Notes: generated from the letters alone by a model not told the origin. DNA of 64,000 bases from Ficedula albicollis (GCF_000247815.1 NC_021674.1:76757360-76821359), one strand, 5' to 3'; shown: positions 10,201 to 24,855, counted from the first letter of the stretch. Translations and numbers: made by a program.

Positions 10201-11293
10201 AGATCAGTAGCTGTTTATCATAAGCTGTTTAATGAATTATTCTTTACATCATTAAGCCTGATAACAAACCTGTATGGTTATGCCTAGATAGAGTGCAAGT
10301 GATTCTCATATTACAGGATAATAATGAGGGGAACAGATCTTTAAGACACACTCAGAATATGGTCTAATAAAAAACTTGCAGCGAGATATAAATTTTCTGC
10401 CTTCTGGTGCCATGACTGATACTTCCAAATGCTTATTTTTGATAAAAATAATTTGGGTTGAGCAATTTTTGAACTTAGATGTCAATCAGGGTTAAAAAAA
10501 TAAGAAGAAAAAAAGAAAACAGAATAGTAGCATACCTAGACAATTGTCTGTAAAGGATCTCTCTATCTTAAGCTAATGACAGCCTCTAAGATGGGAACAG
10601 CTCCTTCTGGGTTTTGCTGCCCACTACCGTACATTAGTCTCTCAGTTTCACTACAAATTAGCAAAAGCTTTTGTAACTAACTACTAATTTGGGAATGTTA
10701 AAGCAAACATAATAGTATTTCCCTTTTGTGACATATCTCTCTTTTCTAATCCTTTCTTTAGGCTGACTTTTTCTTTCCTTTTTATCAGGTTATCTAAATG
10801 AGAATATCTATTTAAAAAGCACTGTAGAATGTCCAAAATGATGATAAAAGGTATAATTTTCTAGCAAGCAAACGTCAATAAAGCTAAGTCATAAAGCTAG
10901 ATGACTAAAGTAAGGTTAATTTAACTGGGTCTAGTAAATCTCTACTCAATAAAAGGTGTAGAAACCTAACAGGGAAAGGAGAAATAATTGAATGAGAAAT
11001 GTGTACTACAATATTATCATATCTTACATAAAAATGTAGCAGTAAGAATAATACTAGTTATGGGAAAAATTATCTTACTGGCATGGATAAAGTTTTCTCT
11101 AGATAATGATGAAGACTAGACAAAAACATGAATCTGACAGTTTCTGGGTCCTAAGGGAAGAGTTTGAGGTAATGGAAAAGATTTTGTCTTTATCAAGACA
11201 GAAGTACAATTGAAATCTGCACTGAGTATTGTACACTTAGAGTGCAGAGGGGAAGGAATAGATTTGCATACAGCAAAAAGTTATTATTTATAG
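7281..11293. other. AT-rich intergenic sequence, nothing identified
   Basis: About 4 kb of AT-rich sequence with only short unsupported open frames (for example 7626-7808 minus and 9673-10055 plus). None has a recognisable domain. I see no LTR termini, CR1 tail or tandem array. The first ~170 bp (7281-7450) has somewhat higher complexity and GC than the rest but matches nothing I recognise. Confidence 0.6.
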
Positions 11294-11298
11294 CACAG

Positions 11299-13032
<1,734 letters not shown>

Positions 13033-13037
13033 CACAG

Positions 13038-14163
13038 GTATGTATTTTAAGGTAAAATTTACAGATTTTAAATACATACAGAGTCACATACTAGCACATT
13101 AACTATGAAACATTCTCCTTTCCCCATATGAACTAATGATTGATGGACAAAAGGGAAATTTGAGCTTTTGGGCTATACACTAGAATGCATAATGCATTAC
13201 ATTTTCCAATTATGCTTATCACCTAGTGGAAGGTCACCAGCAAGCATAAAATTGAAATGCTCTGATTGAGCCTGCTGTTCAGGATTTCCCATTTGTGATT
13301 TGTTTTTTTCCCCTACCTGCAGTTTCCCATTATGTATGGCAGTTTTCGCACTGTATTCATAAGATACAGATTTATTTTTGTTCTCTTACTGATTATTTAT
13401 TATTATTTCTCGTGTCAGGAGGTCTGACCCAAATATCAATGAAGACATTAGATCTAAGTTTGCAGCTTTGTTGAATTTTATGATGATTATAGTAATCATT
13501 AAAAGACCTTATACATTAAAAATAACTTTCATTCAAATATGAGAGTGATGATAGGTATTGTTATATTTTTTAACAGGGAAAGGTTAGCAAATTTTGTCTT
13601 GCTTTATCACAATTTTCTTAATAAATTAATTTGAAAAACTGCAAGTTGTTCAATCACTAAGAATTAGCTTGAAGTCTTTGAGATACATGCTGGCCACCCA
13701 GGAGAGAATTAATTACACAAAATCAATAGATCCAGGGCATATTCAAGTATATACAAAACTGGCATCCAATGCTGACATAAATGAACACATGAAGTAAGGA
13801 TTGTTGGCCAGAAAGTCCTTCTTGGTTTCTCTGAATTAGTCAAAAATATAAGAATAGACAGATGTCAGTTGTTGTTTTTTCACCAAGATCGTGGAAAAGA
13901 AGGTGGCCATTGCTAATGTAACGTGTAAGTATAATAAGCTTGGTAAGATCTTGATGTAAGTCTACCACTGATAGCAGGGGTTCCAAATGCCTGATTTGCA
14001 TTCTCCCTGCAGATGCCTTAAACAATTCAGCAATCACCTGGCCCTGGCATTCCTGATAGACTCCTGAGCCATGAAGAATGATCCCTATCACCAGAGTTGA
14101 AAGAGACTAAAATATGAATAAACACACTCTATATTACCTACTGAATGCTGGCATTCCTGTTGG
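13038..14163. other. AT-rich intergenic sequence, nothing identified
   Basis: No supported gene or repeat. The minus-strand frame at 13840-14091 shows no recognisable domain. Confidence 0.5.
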
Positions 14164-14169
14164 GTGTCT

Positions 14170-14256
14170 AGTTTGTTTGTTTATCTTTATGTTTGTTTTG
14201 GTTTTATTGTTTGTTTGTTTGTGTTTTTTGTTTGGTTTTGTTTGGTTTTTTGGGTT
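14170..14256 (+). repeat. GTTT/T-rich low-complexity tract
   Basis: Runs of GTTT and GGTTTT units lie directly upstream of the CR1 remnant. It is low complexity. An open frame crossing it (14164-14550) is not coding. Confidence 0.7.
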
Positions 14257-14264
14257 GTGAAAGG

Positions 14265-14985
14265 GTATGGACACAAGTGCTGTGTCCTGCATTTTGATCA
14301 CAACAATCCAAGACTGTGCTACAGACCAGGGAAAGGGTGGCTGGTAAGCAGCCTGGTGGAAAAGGATGCTGGAGTGCTGAACATGAGCCAGCTGTGCCCA
14401 AGTGACCCAGGAATCCTGGTCTGTATCAGCAGTAGTGTGGCCAGTAGGACCAGGACAGTGTTTGTTCCCCTGTACTCCCCTGACATTGGTGAGGTCACAC
14501 CTCAAATCCTGTGCTCAGTTTTGGGGGCCTCACTGAAAGAAGGACATTGAGACACTGAAGAAAGTACAAAAATAGGACAACAAAGCAGGTGAAGGGATCT
14601 GGATCACAAGTCTTACAAGGAGCAGCTGAGGGAGTTGGGGGTATTTATCCTGAAGAAAAGGAGGCTCAGGGGAGACTTATCACTCTCTAGAACAGAAAGC
14701 AGGTGTAGCCAGGTGAGGGCCAGTATTTTCCCCCAGGTAACAACTGGTAGAACAAGAGGACATGGCTTGAAGACAAGGTTTAGATTGGATGTTAGGGGAA
14801 GTTTCTTCACTGAAAGTGTTATCAAACATTGGAACACGCTGCCTGGGGAAGTGATGGAGTCACCATCCAAGGAGGTATTTAAAAGATGTGTACTGGGGTA
14901 CATGGTTTAACTGTTGGTTAAAGTTTGGGCTCAGTGATCATACAGGCCTTTTCCAACCTGAATGATTTCATGATTCTATATAAGC
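14265..14985 (+). mobile_element. CR1 LINE, 5'-truncated, + strand, 3' end intact
   Basis: This is the terminal part of an avian CR1 retrotransposon. It runs from CR1-typical sequence around TGTCCTGCA and 'GTGTGGCCAGTAGGACCAGG' through the C-terminal end of ORF2 into a decayed 3' tail ending near GATTCTATA, which resembles the CR1 ATTCTRTG octamer. CR1 elements are usually 5'-truncated because reverse transcription starts at the 3' end. Frameshifts and stops break the reading frame, so this copy is dead. Confidence 0.92.
14635..14910 (+). pseudogene. CR1 ORF2 C-terminal remnant
   Basis: A 91-codon open stretch retains the conserved end of CR1 ORF2: a KKRRLRGDL motif at residues 7-15, then a SQV...TTGRTRGHGLK region, an RFRLDVRGSFFTE block and a HWNTLPGEV...ESPSKEVFK block near the end. 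In intact CR1 this follows the reverse transcriptase domain. Here the RT and endonuclease are absent, so the fragment has no activity. The initiating Met is fortuitous. Confidence 0.9.
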
Positions 14986-17900
14986 AGTTTTGGCTGGTGT
15001 ATGTTGGGAAGGAAATAGAATAAAACCCCCACAGGTGTATATTAATTTTACTGAATTTCAGAAACAAAGAGGATTATCCTTGTAGCTGCAAGATTATTTG
15101 TTTTTGTTGACAAATTTTGTTGATTGTGGTTCAACCACAATTAAGGACTAAGCCATATACCTGCTCCTTATCTGTTGACCAGCTTAACCTGCCTTTTTCC
15201 AATGAATGGATTTTGATGGGTACCATGCTGTGTTTTTTTGGTAAGGACATAAATGATTTTGACAAGTAGAACTATTTACAACTTCACAATGACTGCTCAA
15301 CTTCTTCTCTTTTCAAATCTTATTTTGAGCAGTCAAATACTCAAATATCCATGCTACAAATACCATTTACCTTACTCTTGTTATTGCAAAAATCAAAGAC
15401 TGGAAAAATCCCAATGGAAAGGAGCATCAAGAGCCACCCCATAGACTAAGATTGATTAGACAAAATATACGTTGCAAAGGGACAGTGAGAATTTTTGCAT
15501 GCAAAAGTTGTAAAGGACTTACGGGAAAAGGAGAAAAGACTTTCTAAATGGAGATGTATTATTTTAGTCCAATTAAAATACAATCAGGAAAAGGTGAAAG
15601 GAGCAATTGTCAGTTGAGTAAGTAAAAAATAAGTAGCAAAGATGTCCTCTCAGTTGCCCAATTCTAGAACAAGTTATCAGAGTTTTTGCATTTAATTAGG
15701 TACTTCAAAGACATAATCAACTTTTTCTGTTTCACCTAACTGGCTTGCAAGAAAGCAATATCAATATAAATTATCAAGCTTAAAGAACTCACTTTGAAAC
15801 TTGACAACATATTATTTCTTAAAGTAAAAATTTTGGTCACAGTGGTGACAGATATGCCCATATAACTGTACATTTTTTAAAGTTTCCCAGCACTCTCAAA
15901 GGCTAGCTACTATAATATATAATGCTAGAATAATTGCTTTAAAGGACACATATGTCAGCAGTGGACGTAGATATACATTTTTACATATACACAAAATTCT
16001 TCACGTAAGATATCTTAGGTATATCATTACATTCTATTGTATATTGAAGTTTGTATGAAGTCACATTTTTTCTTAGTTGAAAATGGGATTGGAAGAAGCT
16101 ACTACTTCTTTTCTCGCACTTGATCTCACAAAGAGTCAAACCCTTCGTATTCATCCAGCAAAACACTTAAACACATGCTTCAGTTTAAATGGTGAAACAC
16201 ACTCAGCCAGGAGTTCGAATATACTTAGAATCACCCAAGTACACCTCTGGACATTTAGTGTCTTGCAGCACCCAGCCCTTAGGCTCTACGAGTAGCAGAC
16301 ATGAATGCGTTGTTTAGCCTTTATGTAAGGAAGAAAAAAGATGCATGGGTCTGTAAGTGACTTTCAATATATGTTGTAAACATCTGCAGCTGCACTATTT
16401 TTAAAGCTTGGGTTATTTTTGCAGCTGAGTGAAAGGTACTGCTTGGTTTACAATGCATAGCAAATCCAATTAAGGGAATGGAGCTGCTGGAATTCTTTTT
16501 ACATTGAGATCAAAACTAGCTTTGCTAAACCATGTAATTTTTTCTAGTAAGCATAGAACAGAGACATTTACATGCATTAAAAGGAGTTTCTCCCTGCAAT
16601 AAATGTTAGACATTAGCCATTATCTTCTTCTAGTGGTGTATTTTTCATTCAAATGAAAGACTTGAATAATTGTACAGTGAATGAATCTGAAGAAGAACAT
16701 CAATTATAGGTTCTGAGGGAAATATTGGAATTCTGAATAATGTCTTTTTTATTTATTGTCATTGAACACAACATTTGAATTGTCTCTAAACATTTCCACC
16801 TATCCATACTCTGTAATGACCACAGCTGTAATTAGTTCTTTCACAGTGAATTTCATACTGATTATTTCCTTTCTCTTCAGTGAAAGGAAAAAAGAAAAAA
16901 TGAGGGGTGTACCTTAAGGCATGGAAAAGGAAGCATAGCAAATGTGACAAATTTCTTGCATGCCTGAGAATTTTGACTTGGTATTTGGATGAGGTAGCAC
17001 GGAGAGGTAGGCAGAATGAGAGATAACATATCTAAACTAGTTTGTACAGTGTGAGATCCCCTGTTCATTCCAACTGTCTCCAAGCAACAGCAGCAAAATC
17101 TCTTGAGTTAATGTACCAAAAAATAAACCAAAGCAGAACCTTTCCTTTTTTAAAAAAAACCTAACCTTTGAAAGAGAAATGCAGAAGGCAAAAAGAAAGA
17201 TAAAGAGATCTCCTTCTGTTAGTTTAATGCATTTGTGATTCTCTTAGGTATCACAGGGACAATCTTGATTTAGAAGTGTAGATGATAAGCAGCAGATGCT
17301 AAACAAGGTATGCTGTCCTCAGATTCACCAAAGTGGGTTTTCTGCTATGGAATCCAGCATAAATGAAAGATATTAGATTAGTAATAATTCATGTTTCTTT
17401 AGGAATGTTGCTGCTAGTGAAGAGGAGAGGGAGACCATTGTGCATTTTTAATGAGTTTCAGTTTACTTATGAAACTTCTGAAAACTCTTTGAAGTGGCTT
17501 GGAGATCAGGAGTGTAGAGATAGTTTTGAAATACTTACATAATTCTATCATTCTTTCCTAAAGTCTTTTTATCTACAAACAAAACAAACAAGTCGATTTT
17601 ATTGTATGGATGCACAACACCTTAAATGTGTACACACTGCTGTATTTATGGATTTAGCCATTTACTTAGACAAAATCTATCAAGTACTTTAGGAAAATAT
17701 TACCATTGTTACCTTTAAGAAATACTCACAACTCCTTGTTTCTCTAGTAACTTTATTACAATCCTTGCATAATTTCAGTTACATTAATAACTTAATATCG
17801 TGTTGTACTAGTTAAGTGATAAGAAACTCATTTGCACACATGAAGAAAGAAAGAGAAACAATAGTAGGAGAACTAAATAACCTGCCTCAGCTGCTCCCAG

Positions 17901-18206
17901 GCCATCTGCAATGAAAGATCCTCCATCTCAACAAGACCAGAGGAGCAAAGGGGCACAATGAAAGTCAAGAACCCAAATCAAGGGTTCTGGAGGAACATCA
18001 AGCTTGCCCAGGCCCCTCCTGGGATTGTACTAGCAGAGTCATGGAATCTGCTGTCCTGGCATGAGACCCATCATAATGATGGGAAGTAGGTCTCTGGGCC
18101 ACCTTCAGACTAAAGGGGATCACTCTCTAGGGGTGTGTAATGCATTATTTGATGCATGGAAAGGGCATGTTTGGAATCGCACAGGGCTTATTTTAGCCTC
18201 CTTTAG
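14986..18206. other. AT-rich intergenic sequence
   Basis: No supported gene. A 19-bp near-perfect palindrome at 15123-15141 (ATTGTGGTT, one base, AACCACAAT) is the only structure noted. Short frames at 15253-15444, 16077-16295 and 16877-17083 lack recognisable features. From 17880 the sequence becomes GC-richer up to the LTR at 18212, and that flank is unassigned. Confidence 0.5.
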
Positions 18207-18211
18207 GGGAG

Positions 18212-19123
18212 TGTCGGGGTTTGACACTGGCTGGAAGTTAGGCACCCACAAATAGTTATTTACTCAATCTTCTGTGCTATAGTTAAGCAGAAGAAGGGGA
18301 GAGAAAAATTAAAAGGCGAGATAAGGATTAGGAGAAAGCACTCTAAGGGCAAAAATGGGCTCAAAACTTAAAAGGTATAAAGAAAAATTTATTAACAGAG
18401 TTAAAGGAGGATAATAAGAATTAAAAGAATCCTTTAAAATACTTTTCCCATCCCCTCCAGACCTTCTTTCCTTCCCACTGAGAGCCCAGGGTGACAAAAT
18501 ATAGAGATTTTAGTCAGTTTGCCACTTTAAAAAAAAAATCTTCTTTCAATTTGCTTAGGATGAGGAACCTCTTCTGTTACATCATGTGGTTTTCCCCACA
18601 GGAGATGGGTTTCTGTGAACTTCTCCAAAGTGGTTCTAATTTTTAGGAGTACCAGTCCCACCTGACCTGCCACAATGTGAGTCCCTCCCACAGGCAAAGC
18701 AGTCTTCCCACAACTGTTTGCTTTGGTCACTTTAATTAATGGAGTGTAGCCTTTTAAGGGTGAGCTGTTCTACTCTAGAAGCAAGGGTCTTCTTTATCTC
18801 TGAAAGAAAGGTTTTTTCCTTTCTGTTTGAGTTTCTCAGTAGATTACAACTTTTTAGCATCCACACGCTCCAGCGTGAGCACTCTTTCACAGGCTGCTGG
18901 TGAACTCTGCATCCCACCATGCACTTTATGAATTACAGGGAAGCAGTTTGGTTTTTTACAGGCTTTTTACAGTTACTTTTCTAATTGGGCCAGGCAATAT
19001 GTCTTGTCAGAGCCTTCAGGGATTGGCTCTGCTGGAAATAGTAGAAGTTTTAAGGAGCTTCTCTCTCAGAAGCAACCACTATGGCTTCCTCTGCCCCCAC
19101 TAAAAGCCAAGTTGTGTTACACA
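18212..19123 (-). mobile_element. Solo LTR (912 bp), avian ERVL-like, 5-bp TSD GGGAG
   Basis: Terminal strings are TGTCGGGGTTTGACACTGG at the left and GTTGTGTTACACA at the right, giving TG...CA termini. They are flanked by identical GGGAG at 18207-18211 and 19124-19128. The minus strand carries AATAAA at 18388-18393, and its 3' end reads CCAGCCAGTGTCAAACCCCGACA-like sequence, which I recognise from a common avian LTR family ending in CCAGCC...TCAAACC...CACA. The family and orientation calls come from memory of that consensus. Internal short open frames on both strands are incidental. No internal coding region remains, so recombination between two LTRs is the simplest history. Confidence 0.85.
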
Positions 19124-19128
19124 GGGAG

Positions 19129-19990
19129 GAGCCAGAGGGAGAAAAAGTATGGCATTTAGTTGTGTGTAGGAGCAAGTGTGATAAATAGATGGATTGTCAT
19201 GTGAATACTTTATTAGTAAGCACATTTGTCTGTCTGCAACCTGCCCTCTGCCTGATCACCTCAGTTTGTCATCTCTCCTTATTACCAACTCTCCACCAAC
19301 TATTTTTCCATAAAGGCTTCTTTAGTCTGTGTGTGTGAGGGGGTCAGTGCAGATGTTTGAGTGAGTGTGTGAACAATAGAAAAGATCAAGCTGGACTAGC
19401 CAGTTAGTAGGTAAAGTGTCTTGAGACCCAGGAGGATGGGATGTTTGGGCCTCAAAGGGATACCTCTGGGAGGGGAAGGATTTCTTTTTCCAGGGTCAAG
19501 AGCACATGTGTTGGCTGTGGGATCAGAGCATGTGTGTGTGTGAATGAGGGGGTCTGTACAAGACACTGGAGTGGGACTGAGGCCTTGAGGCTTGTATACC
19601 AGAAGCTAGCAACTGGAGATTCTGGGATCAAAGAACAGCTACTGGGCTGAATGAAAGTCTGAGCCCAGCTGCTGGGTGCACCCACCTTTTACATACATAA
19701 ACACTTTTGCACCATCAGAACTCCACCCTGCTCAGTCAAAGCAGGGAGGAGAATGAGAGCATTGATGTTCTTGGTGTTTGTGTGAGTGCTCTGTGTGTGC
19801 TGTGGTCTGTGGCCAGGCTTTTGTATATGTATGTATACATATAAATTGTGGGTAGTATAAACTACTTGTCAGGTATTCACACTCAGACTCACTCCTGGAG
19901 AGACTGGGTAACTGAATCAGGCTAGAAGGAAGCCAGACCCTAAAGAGGACCCTCATAGGAGGTCTGGGAAATGCAGGAGGGATCCTCTAG
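19129..19990. other. GT-rich segment with weak diverged repeats, unassigned
   Basis: Segments starting near 19325, 19531 and 19765 each open with a TGTGTGTG-rich string, and the first two share GAGGGGGTC. This hints at a diverged repeat of about 205-235 bp. GC content and CTG/CAG-rich wording resemble retroelement-derived DNA, but I cannot name a family. The frames 19441-19650 (+) and 19452-19685 (-) overlap in antisense and neither has a recognisable domain. Confidence 0.35.
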
Positions 19991-21907
19991 GTTTCCAAAC
20001 TTGTCTGATTGTGTAATCTCTACATCACTCAAGATAGAATACCACCTACAATTCAGATAATTGAATTGTTATTTTTTCTTTTTTTATCTTCTGATCATCT
20101 GTTACCCAGGGGGTTTCCATTCATTTTAGATGTATGACTGCAAAGTCAATGTAAAGTTGGTTTGTCTCTTTATGAATGTGCAAAGGTATCCAGAAATTAC
20201 TTTTTACCAATGCTTGACAACATTAAAATTCTTTTTAGCTGGCTGAAAATGTTAGGATTTTATTGGTTTTTCAGTTTTTGCAAGAACAGACAAAACCAAT
20301 AATGATGACAAAGTAGCAGAAATATAGATTTTCTTGCTATTTTGGTAGCCTTTTTTCTTTAGGTTTTTTGTTTAAGGTATGTTTTCTAATCAAATCTGTT
20401 TTTCATGCTACTTTTAAAAAATAAGTTCATTATGCCAAACACAAATTCTCAAGAAATAAGGAAACATAATCACCTGCATTTTAGAGAGTCAAATCAATAA
20501 GGGCATTCCAAAGCCTGAAATTAGGTGTACTGCTTCACAAATAAGTTCTTCTTGATTTTCAATTTTTTATGACCTTTGCAGTGGGATTTTGTGGGCTTCA
20601 TGGTAGTAACGTTCATCATAAAGCTCCTATGGCAGCTTACAAATTCTTCTGTCTTATCTTTGAGGCTCCTGTGTCTGTTTGCTCTAGAGAGATGCTCAAA
20701 ACTGAACCTACCTATCCAAGAACATTCAGGATTGTACTGTGTGAACAGCAGACACCTCAGCAGGCACTCCTGAGGGAGTGACAGTAGGAAAATTGAAGTG
20801 TCAAGTGCTAAATTTGATCTCATCCAGCTCCTCCCTCAAGTCATATGAACTGCTCCTATTCCATCCCAGACAGACCTTTGCCTTCTCTGTTTCTAAAGCC
20901 CACCAGTGGCAGTGCTGGCCCTGCTTCCTCTGTTGTCCATGGGTCTGACTTTCTGTTCCAAAACACTATTGAGTTTCTCCAAGTTTCCATGAATATTTTG
21001 TGCTGCAGTTTTCCAGTTCTCATATCCACTATGGCAAAAGGAAAAAGACAGCTTCTTCACCTTCAGTAGCTTCTTTCGCACTTCAATAGTTTTGTCCTTC
21101 CTCCTTTTTCCTAGACTAAACAACACATAACTTTTAAATAAATTATAGTGTAGTATTTTCTATAGTATTTTTCTCGTCCTGTATTAGTGCATCATGCCTC
21201 TGGAGTATCTTATACTTGTTCAAGGACATTTTTTCCGTGTCTTGCTTACAATACTGTCATATTAATTAATGTGAAAATCCATCCTATACTCAAGATGGAT
21301 ATATAGCCATGCAACTTCTTTCCAACCCACAAGAGCTACTAGTTAGTTATAGAAAGAAGTGTACTTAGCTTAACACATTTTGGTGTGATATATATATCTA
21401 TATGATATATGTTGCTTGTTATCTTCTCTGTATTTACAAACTGGTTATTTGGTTATTGGTTTTGGAGTTCTTTTGAAACAATAATCTATAATCCTTGAAA
21501 TATTCTCCTTTGATGTGTTGAAGATCAGCACAAAATTTTTCCTCTTTCTGATGTTTTGGTCCTTTTGCCATTCTCCACAAATTCTCAAGTATTAGTGATG
21601 TCTTTTCAGAGATTATTTAAGCTATATGCATATTAACCTAATGTGAAAATCATGAGACCCAAACAATCTGAAAAAAACTAAATAGGGTATATTAATTTTC
21701 ATTTTCTCTTTAAAAAACTCATAATTTGTTATTTATTTATTTATTATTTGCACTAATTGAGTTATTTTCACTTGGGAAAATGTGTCCTAAAATATACATA
21801 GCCTGCTTGTTTTTTACCAAGTGTTCCCCCCTGTGGAGCAATGACCAGTTACTGCCTTCATTTATTTTTTTCTCTTATTACTCTGGACTTGATTGTTGAT
21901 ACCTTGG
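19991..21907. other. Intergenic sequence, no supported gene
   Basis: AT-rich with short frames. The minus frame at 20893-21126 has a lysine-rich N-terminus and could be a decayed exon or retrocopy, but it has no motif I recognise, no splice context I trust, and an opposing frame at 20845-21069. Confidence 0.4.
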
Positions 21908-21987
21908 ATCTATCTATGTATCTATGTATCTATGTATCTATGTATCTATCTATCTATCTATCTAATCTATCTAATCTATCTATCTAT
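21908..21987 (+). repeat. (TATC)n / GATA microsatellite
   Basis: About 80 bp of TATC units with a TATG variant register in the first half and two AATC interruptions in the second half. Confidence 0.95.
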
Positions 21988-22236
21988 CCCATTTCATATC
22001 TGTGAAATGAAATTCCATTGGTTCCAAGGAGATTGATTGGTTTGATTTTTCATTCACTCTTTGCATGCCTTTCCCTTTTTTTTTTTTAAATCAGTGAAAA
22101 GTACCAAATTTATTAAAGTAGGTCTCTTGCTGCATTTCTTGGCTATCATAGTTTACATGAATGTCCTAGAAGTAATTTGTTTTGGAAAATATCAAAAAGA
22201 ATACCATTATGGGTTTTTTTTTTTTCTCTCTTTGCA

Positions 22237-22660
22237 CTTCTTTCATGTGCAATGCCTCATATAAATTGGATTCATTCATTGAGACCAATTTTCCTGAGAT
22301 TTTCTTCAAGAATCAAAACAGGTTTTGAAGATCACTCCCTAACTATCAGGTCTTAAACAACCCATCCCTACTGATGGGGAATAAACCTACAGAAATTTCC
22401 CTCCTATCTGTTCTGTTTCTTTCTACAGCTTCTCTGTCACTTTCTGTACTTCCTTCATGTGCAATGCCTCATATAAATTGGATTCATTCATTGAGACCAA
22501 TTTTCCTGAGATTTTCTTAAAGAATCAAAACAGGTTTTGAAGATCACTCCCTAACTATCAGGTCTTAAACAACCCATCCCTACTGATGGGGAATAAACCT
22601 ACAGAAATTTCCCTCCTATCTGTTCTGTTTCTTTCTACAGCTTCTCTGTCACTTTCTGTA
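22237..22660 (+). repeat. Recent 212-bp tandem duplication
   Basis: Copies 22237-22448 and 22449-22660 are aligned at a constant offset of 212. I see only two substitutions (CTTCTTTC versus CTTCCTTC near the start, and TTCTTCAAG versus TTCTTAAAG). The unit is not a recognisable transposon. A T run and the GATA microsatellite lie upstream. Confidence 0.95.
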
Positions 22661-24310
22661 GTGTTGGATACTAGCCTTAATTGACCTAGAGTATATATTT
22701 TAAACTCTAAATCTACATATCTTAAAATAAACAGTGCTTTGAAATGTTCAATTGCACTGAAATGTGATTGCTCGTAGTAATAAACTGTTAGAATAGATCA
22801 TGTCAAACCTATTCTAAATTGTTACTGAAAAATCAGAACATTCTAGGAGTCATTCCCATTAAGCAGTTTCATGCAGTCACCCGGCTCTGGAGTGAAAGAG
22901 AGAAAAAGAGAGTTACTCACAGAGACATGACAGTTTTGTGCCAGCTGGACTTAGCAAATGAATCCATTTACTACTATTAAATACCTTAATTGAATTACCA
23001 CTCTGAATGATACCTACACTTAGAATTGTACTTGATTAGTTCTCAGAATCTCCTTACTTGGTCATTCTTGCCATTCCTTTAATGGATACTGAAAATTCCT
23101 TCTTTTCATAACATAGAAATATTAGATGTCTCAATGTCCAGGGATGGCTCAAATTGCAGCACTTGTCAAAACAACCCTGGTCCCACTGTTGTATGGTACT
23201 TCATTTCTTCTTCATAGATTTTGCACAGAAGCTTACTGAGATTTGTGCTTATTGCGCTGTCTGAACTTGTCATTTGCCATCCAAATGTTTTATCTTTTCT
23301 ATAATCACAATACTTCACAATAAAATTTCTGTTACAGATTCTCTCTTACTTTTACTGCTTTATTGCTAAAATTTTGACATATTATTGTTCTCTAGACAAT
23401 AATTTTGTCTCTTTATTATGGTATATAATTAATCATACATCAGAAAACAGCATCAATGAGAAATTCTGCCTCACTTCCAGCAAGGAAGTAAAATAACAAA
23501 ACAATTTTAGAGACAAAAAATTGATCTGCCCCAGGGTTTTTGAGAGCAGTTTGCTTTATAGACTCTATTTGCTGAGAGAAAAAAAGCAACATTTTGGAGT
23601 AACTTTGTAATATGTATGGTATAATGCATTTCCACAGTATTAAACATGTTTTGGTATTTGTTCAAGCCACTTGTGCTGACTGGACGATTCAAGCACGGAT
23701 TATTTTTTGTGTAGAACAACAGAAGAATAAAAAAATACCCTCATAGACCTGCTAAGCCAAAAGACCTAATTCAGCAGAATATGTAAGTCCTAAATAGTAA
23801 CAGGACTTGTATGATTAAGGAACGCTACGTTCTCTAGCCAACGTGTGGAATAAAATGAGATAATTACTAATATATCTAGTACTTTTTGGTCTCCAGACAA
23901 AATGGTTGAAACATATTTATAGCTGTTTCAGCTGGGGGAAACTCTCATCATGGTACCTGAGGGAAATTCAGACTCAAATCTTCAGAAACATAGTGAGATA
24001 CTAGAGTCTTCCTACTATTATTCTACAGAAGTGCTTGGTTACTACAGGTAATACTTGGTTATTAGTGTTTACATTAAGCATGTTTAAAAAATACCTTAGT
24101 GATAAAGGATTCAAGTAGTTACAAATTAGAATTATCAGCAGCCCTTTTCCTCTCTGGCTGTAAATAAGTCAAATGTGATTGAGAGTTTGAACCAGAGGAA
24201 TTATTTAAACTATACTTGTTGGTATTTGTGGCAAGTTACACGACTGTAGCTGAATACTGGGGTTACCTTTCAAACATGAGAGTTGTTTCAGGTTTCTGAA
24301 AAGTGTTATC
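22661..24310. other. AT-rich intergenic sequence, nothing identified
   Basis: No supported gene, LTR or CR1 signature. The minus frame at 23507-23719 has no recognisable domain. Confidence 0.5.
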
Positions 24311-24855
24311 AAGAATCAAAGGATCATCAAGGTTGGAGGACACCTTCAAGATCATCTAGTCTACCCATCAACCCAGCAGGACATAATCACTCCTAAACCA
24401 TATCACCAAGTGCTACATGCAGATGCCTTTTAAACAGTTCCAGAGATGGTAACTCCACCAACATCCTGTGAAATGTATTCCAATGCCTAGCCACTCTTTC
24501 AGTGAAGAAAACTTCTCTAATATCTAATTGGAACCTCTCCTGATGCTATTTAAGGCCACTTCCTTTTTCCCTTCCACTTGAGAAATGGCAGAAGAGACCA
24601 ATCCCCACGTGGCTACACCCTCCTTTCAGGTGCATGTAAAGAGCAATAAGATCTCCCTTGAGCTTCCTTTTTCCAGGCTAAACACCCCCAGCTCCCTCAG
24701 CCACTCCTCATGTGACTTATTGTCCCAAACTCTTCACCAGCCCTGGACTCTCTGCAGCACCTCTGTCCTTGCAGTAAAGACACAGGGCTTAAGGTGTGAT
24801 AGAGGAAGAGTCACTTCCCTTTTCTTATACAGGCCAAGGTGCCATTTGCCTTCTA
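24311..24855 (-). mobile_element. CR1 LINE 3' fragment, minus strand
   Basis: The left edge reads as the reverse complement of the CR1 tail (decayed AGAATCA octamers), followed by the hallmark ATCATCAAGGTTGGAGGACA and ATCATCTAGTCTACCCATCA. The sequence then continues through CR1 3' UTR and ORF2 C-terminus to CAGGCCAAGGTGCCATTTGCCTT-like sequence, where it is 5'-truncated. It is moderately diverged and no frame is intact. The open frame 24585-24902 on + is antisense to the element. Confidence 0.92.

Noticed and set aside
14164..14550. 128-codon hydrophobic frame resembling a membrane protein
   Set aside because: Its hydrophobic part is a GTTT low-complexity tract, and the rest is CR1 3' sequence.
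18212..19123. Full-length endogenous retrovirus
   Set aside because: Only one LTR is present between the target-site duplications, with no gag, pol or env sequence.
20893..21126. 77-codon minus frame with basic N-terminus as a possible exon
   Set aside because: No recognised family, and a competing antisense frame covers it. Protein search and RNA-seq would be needed to revive it.
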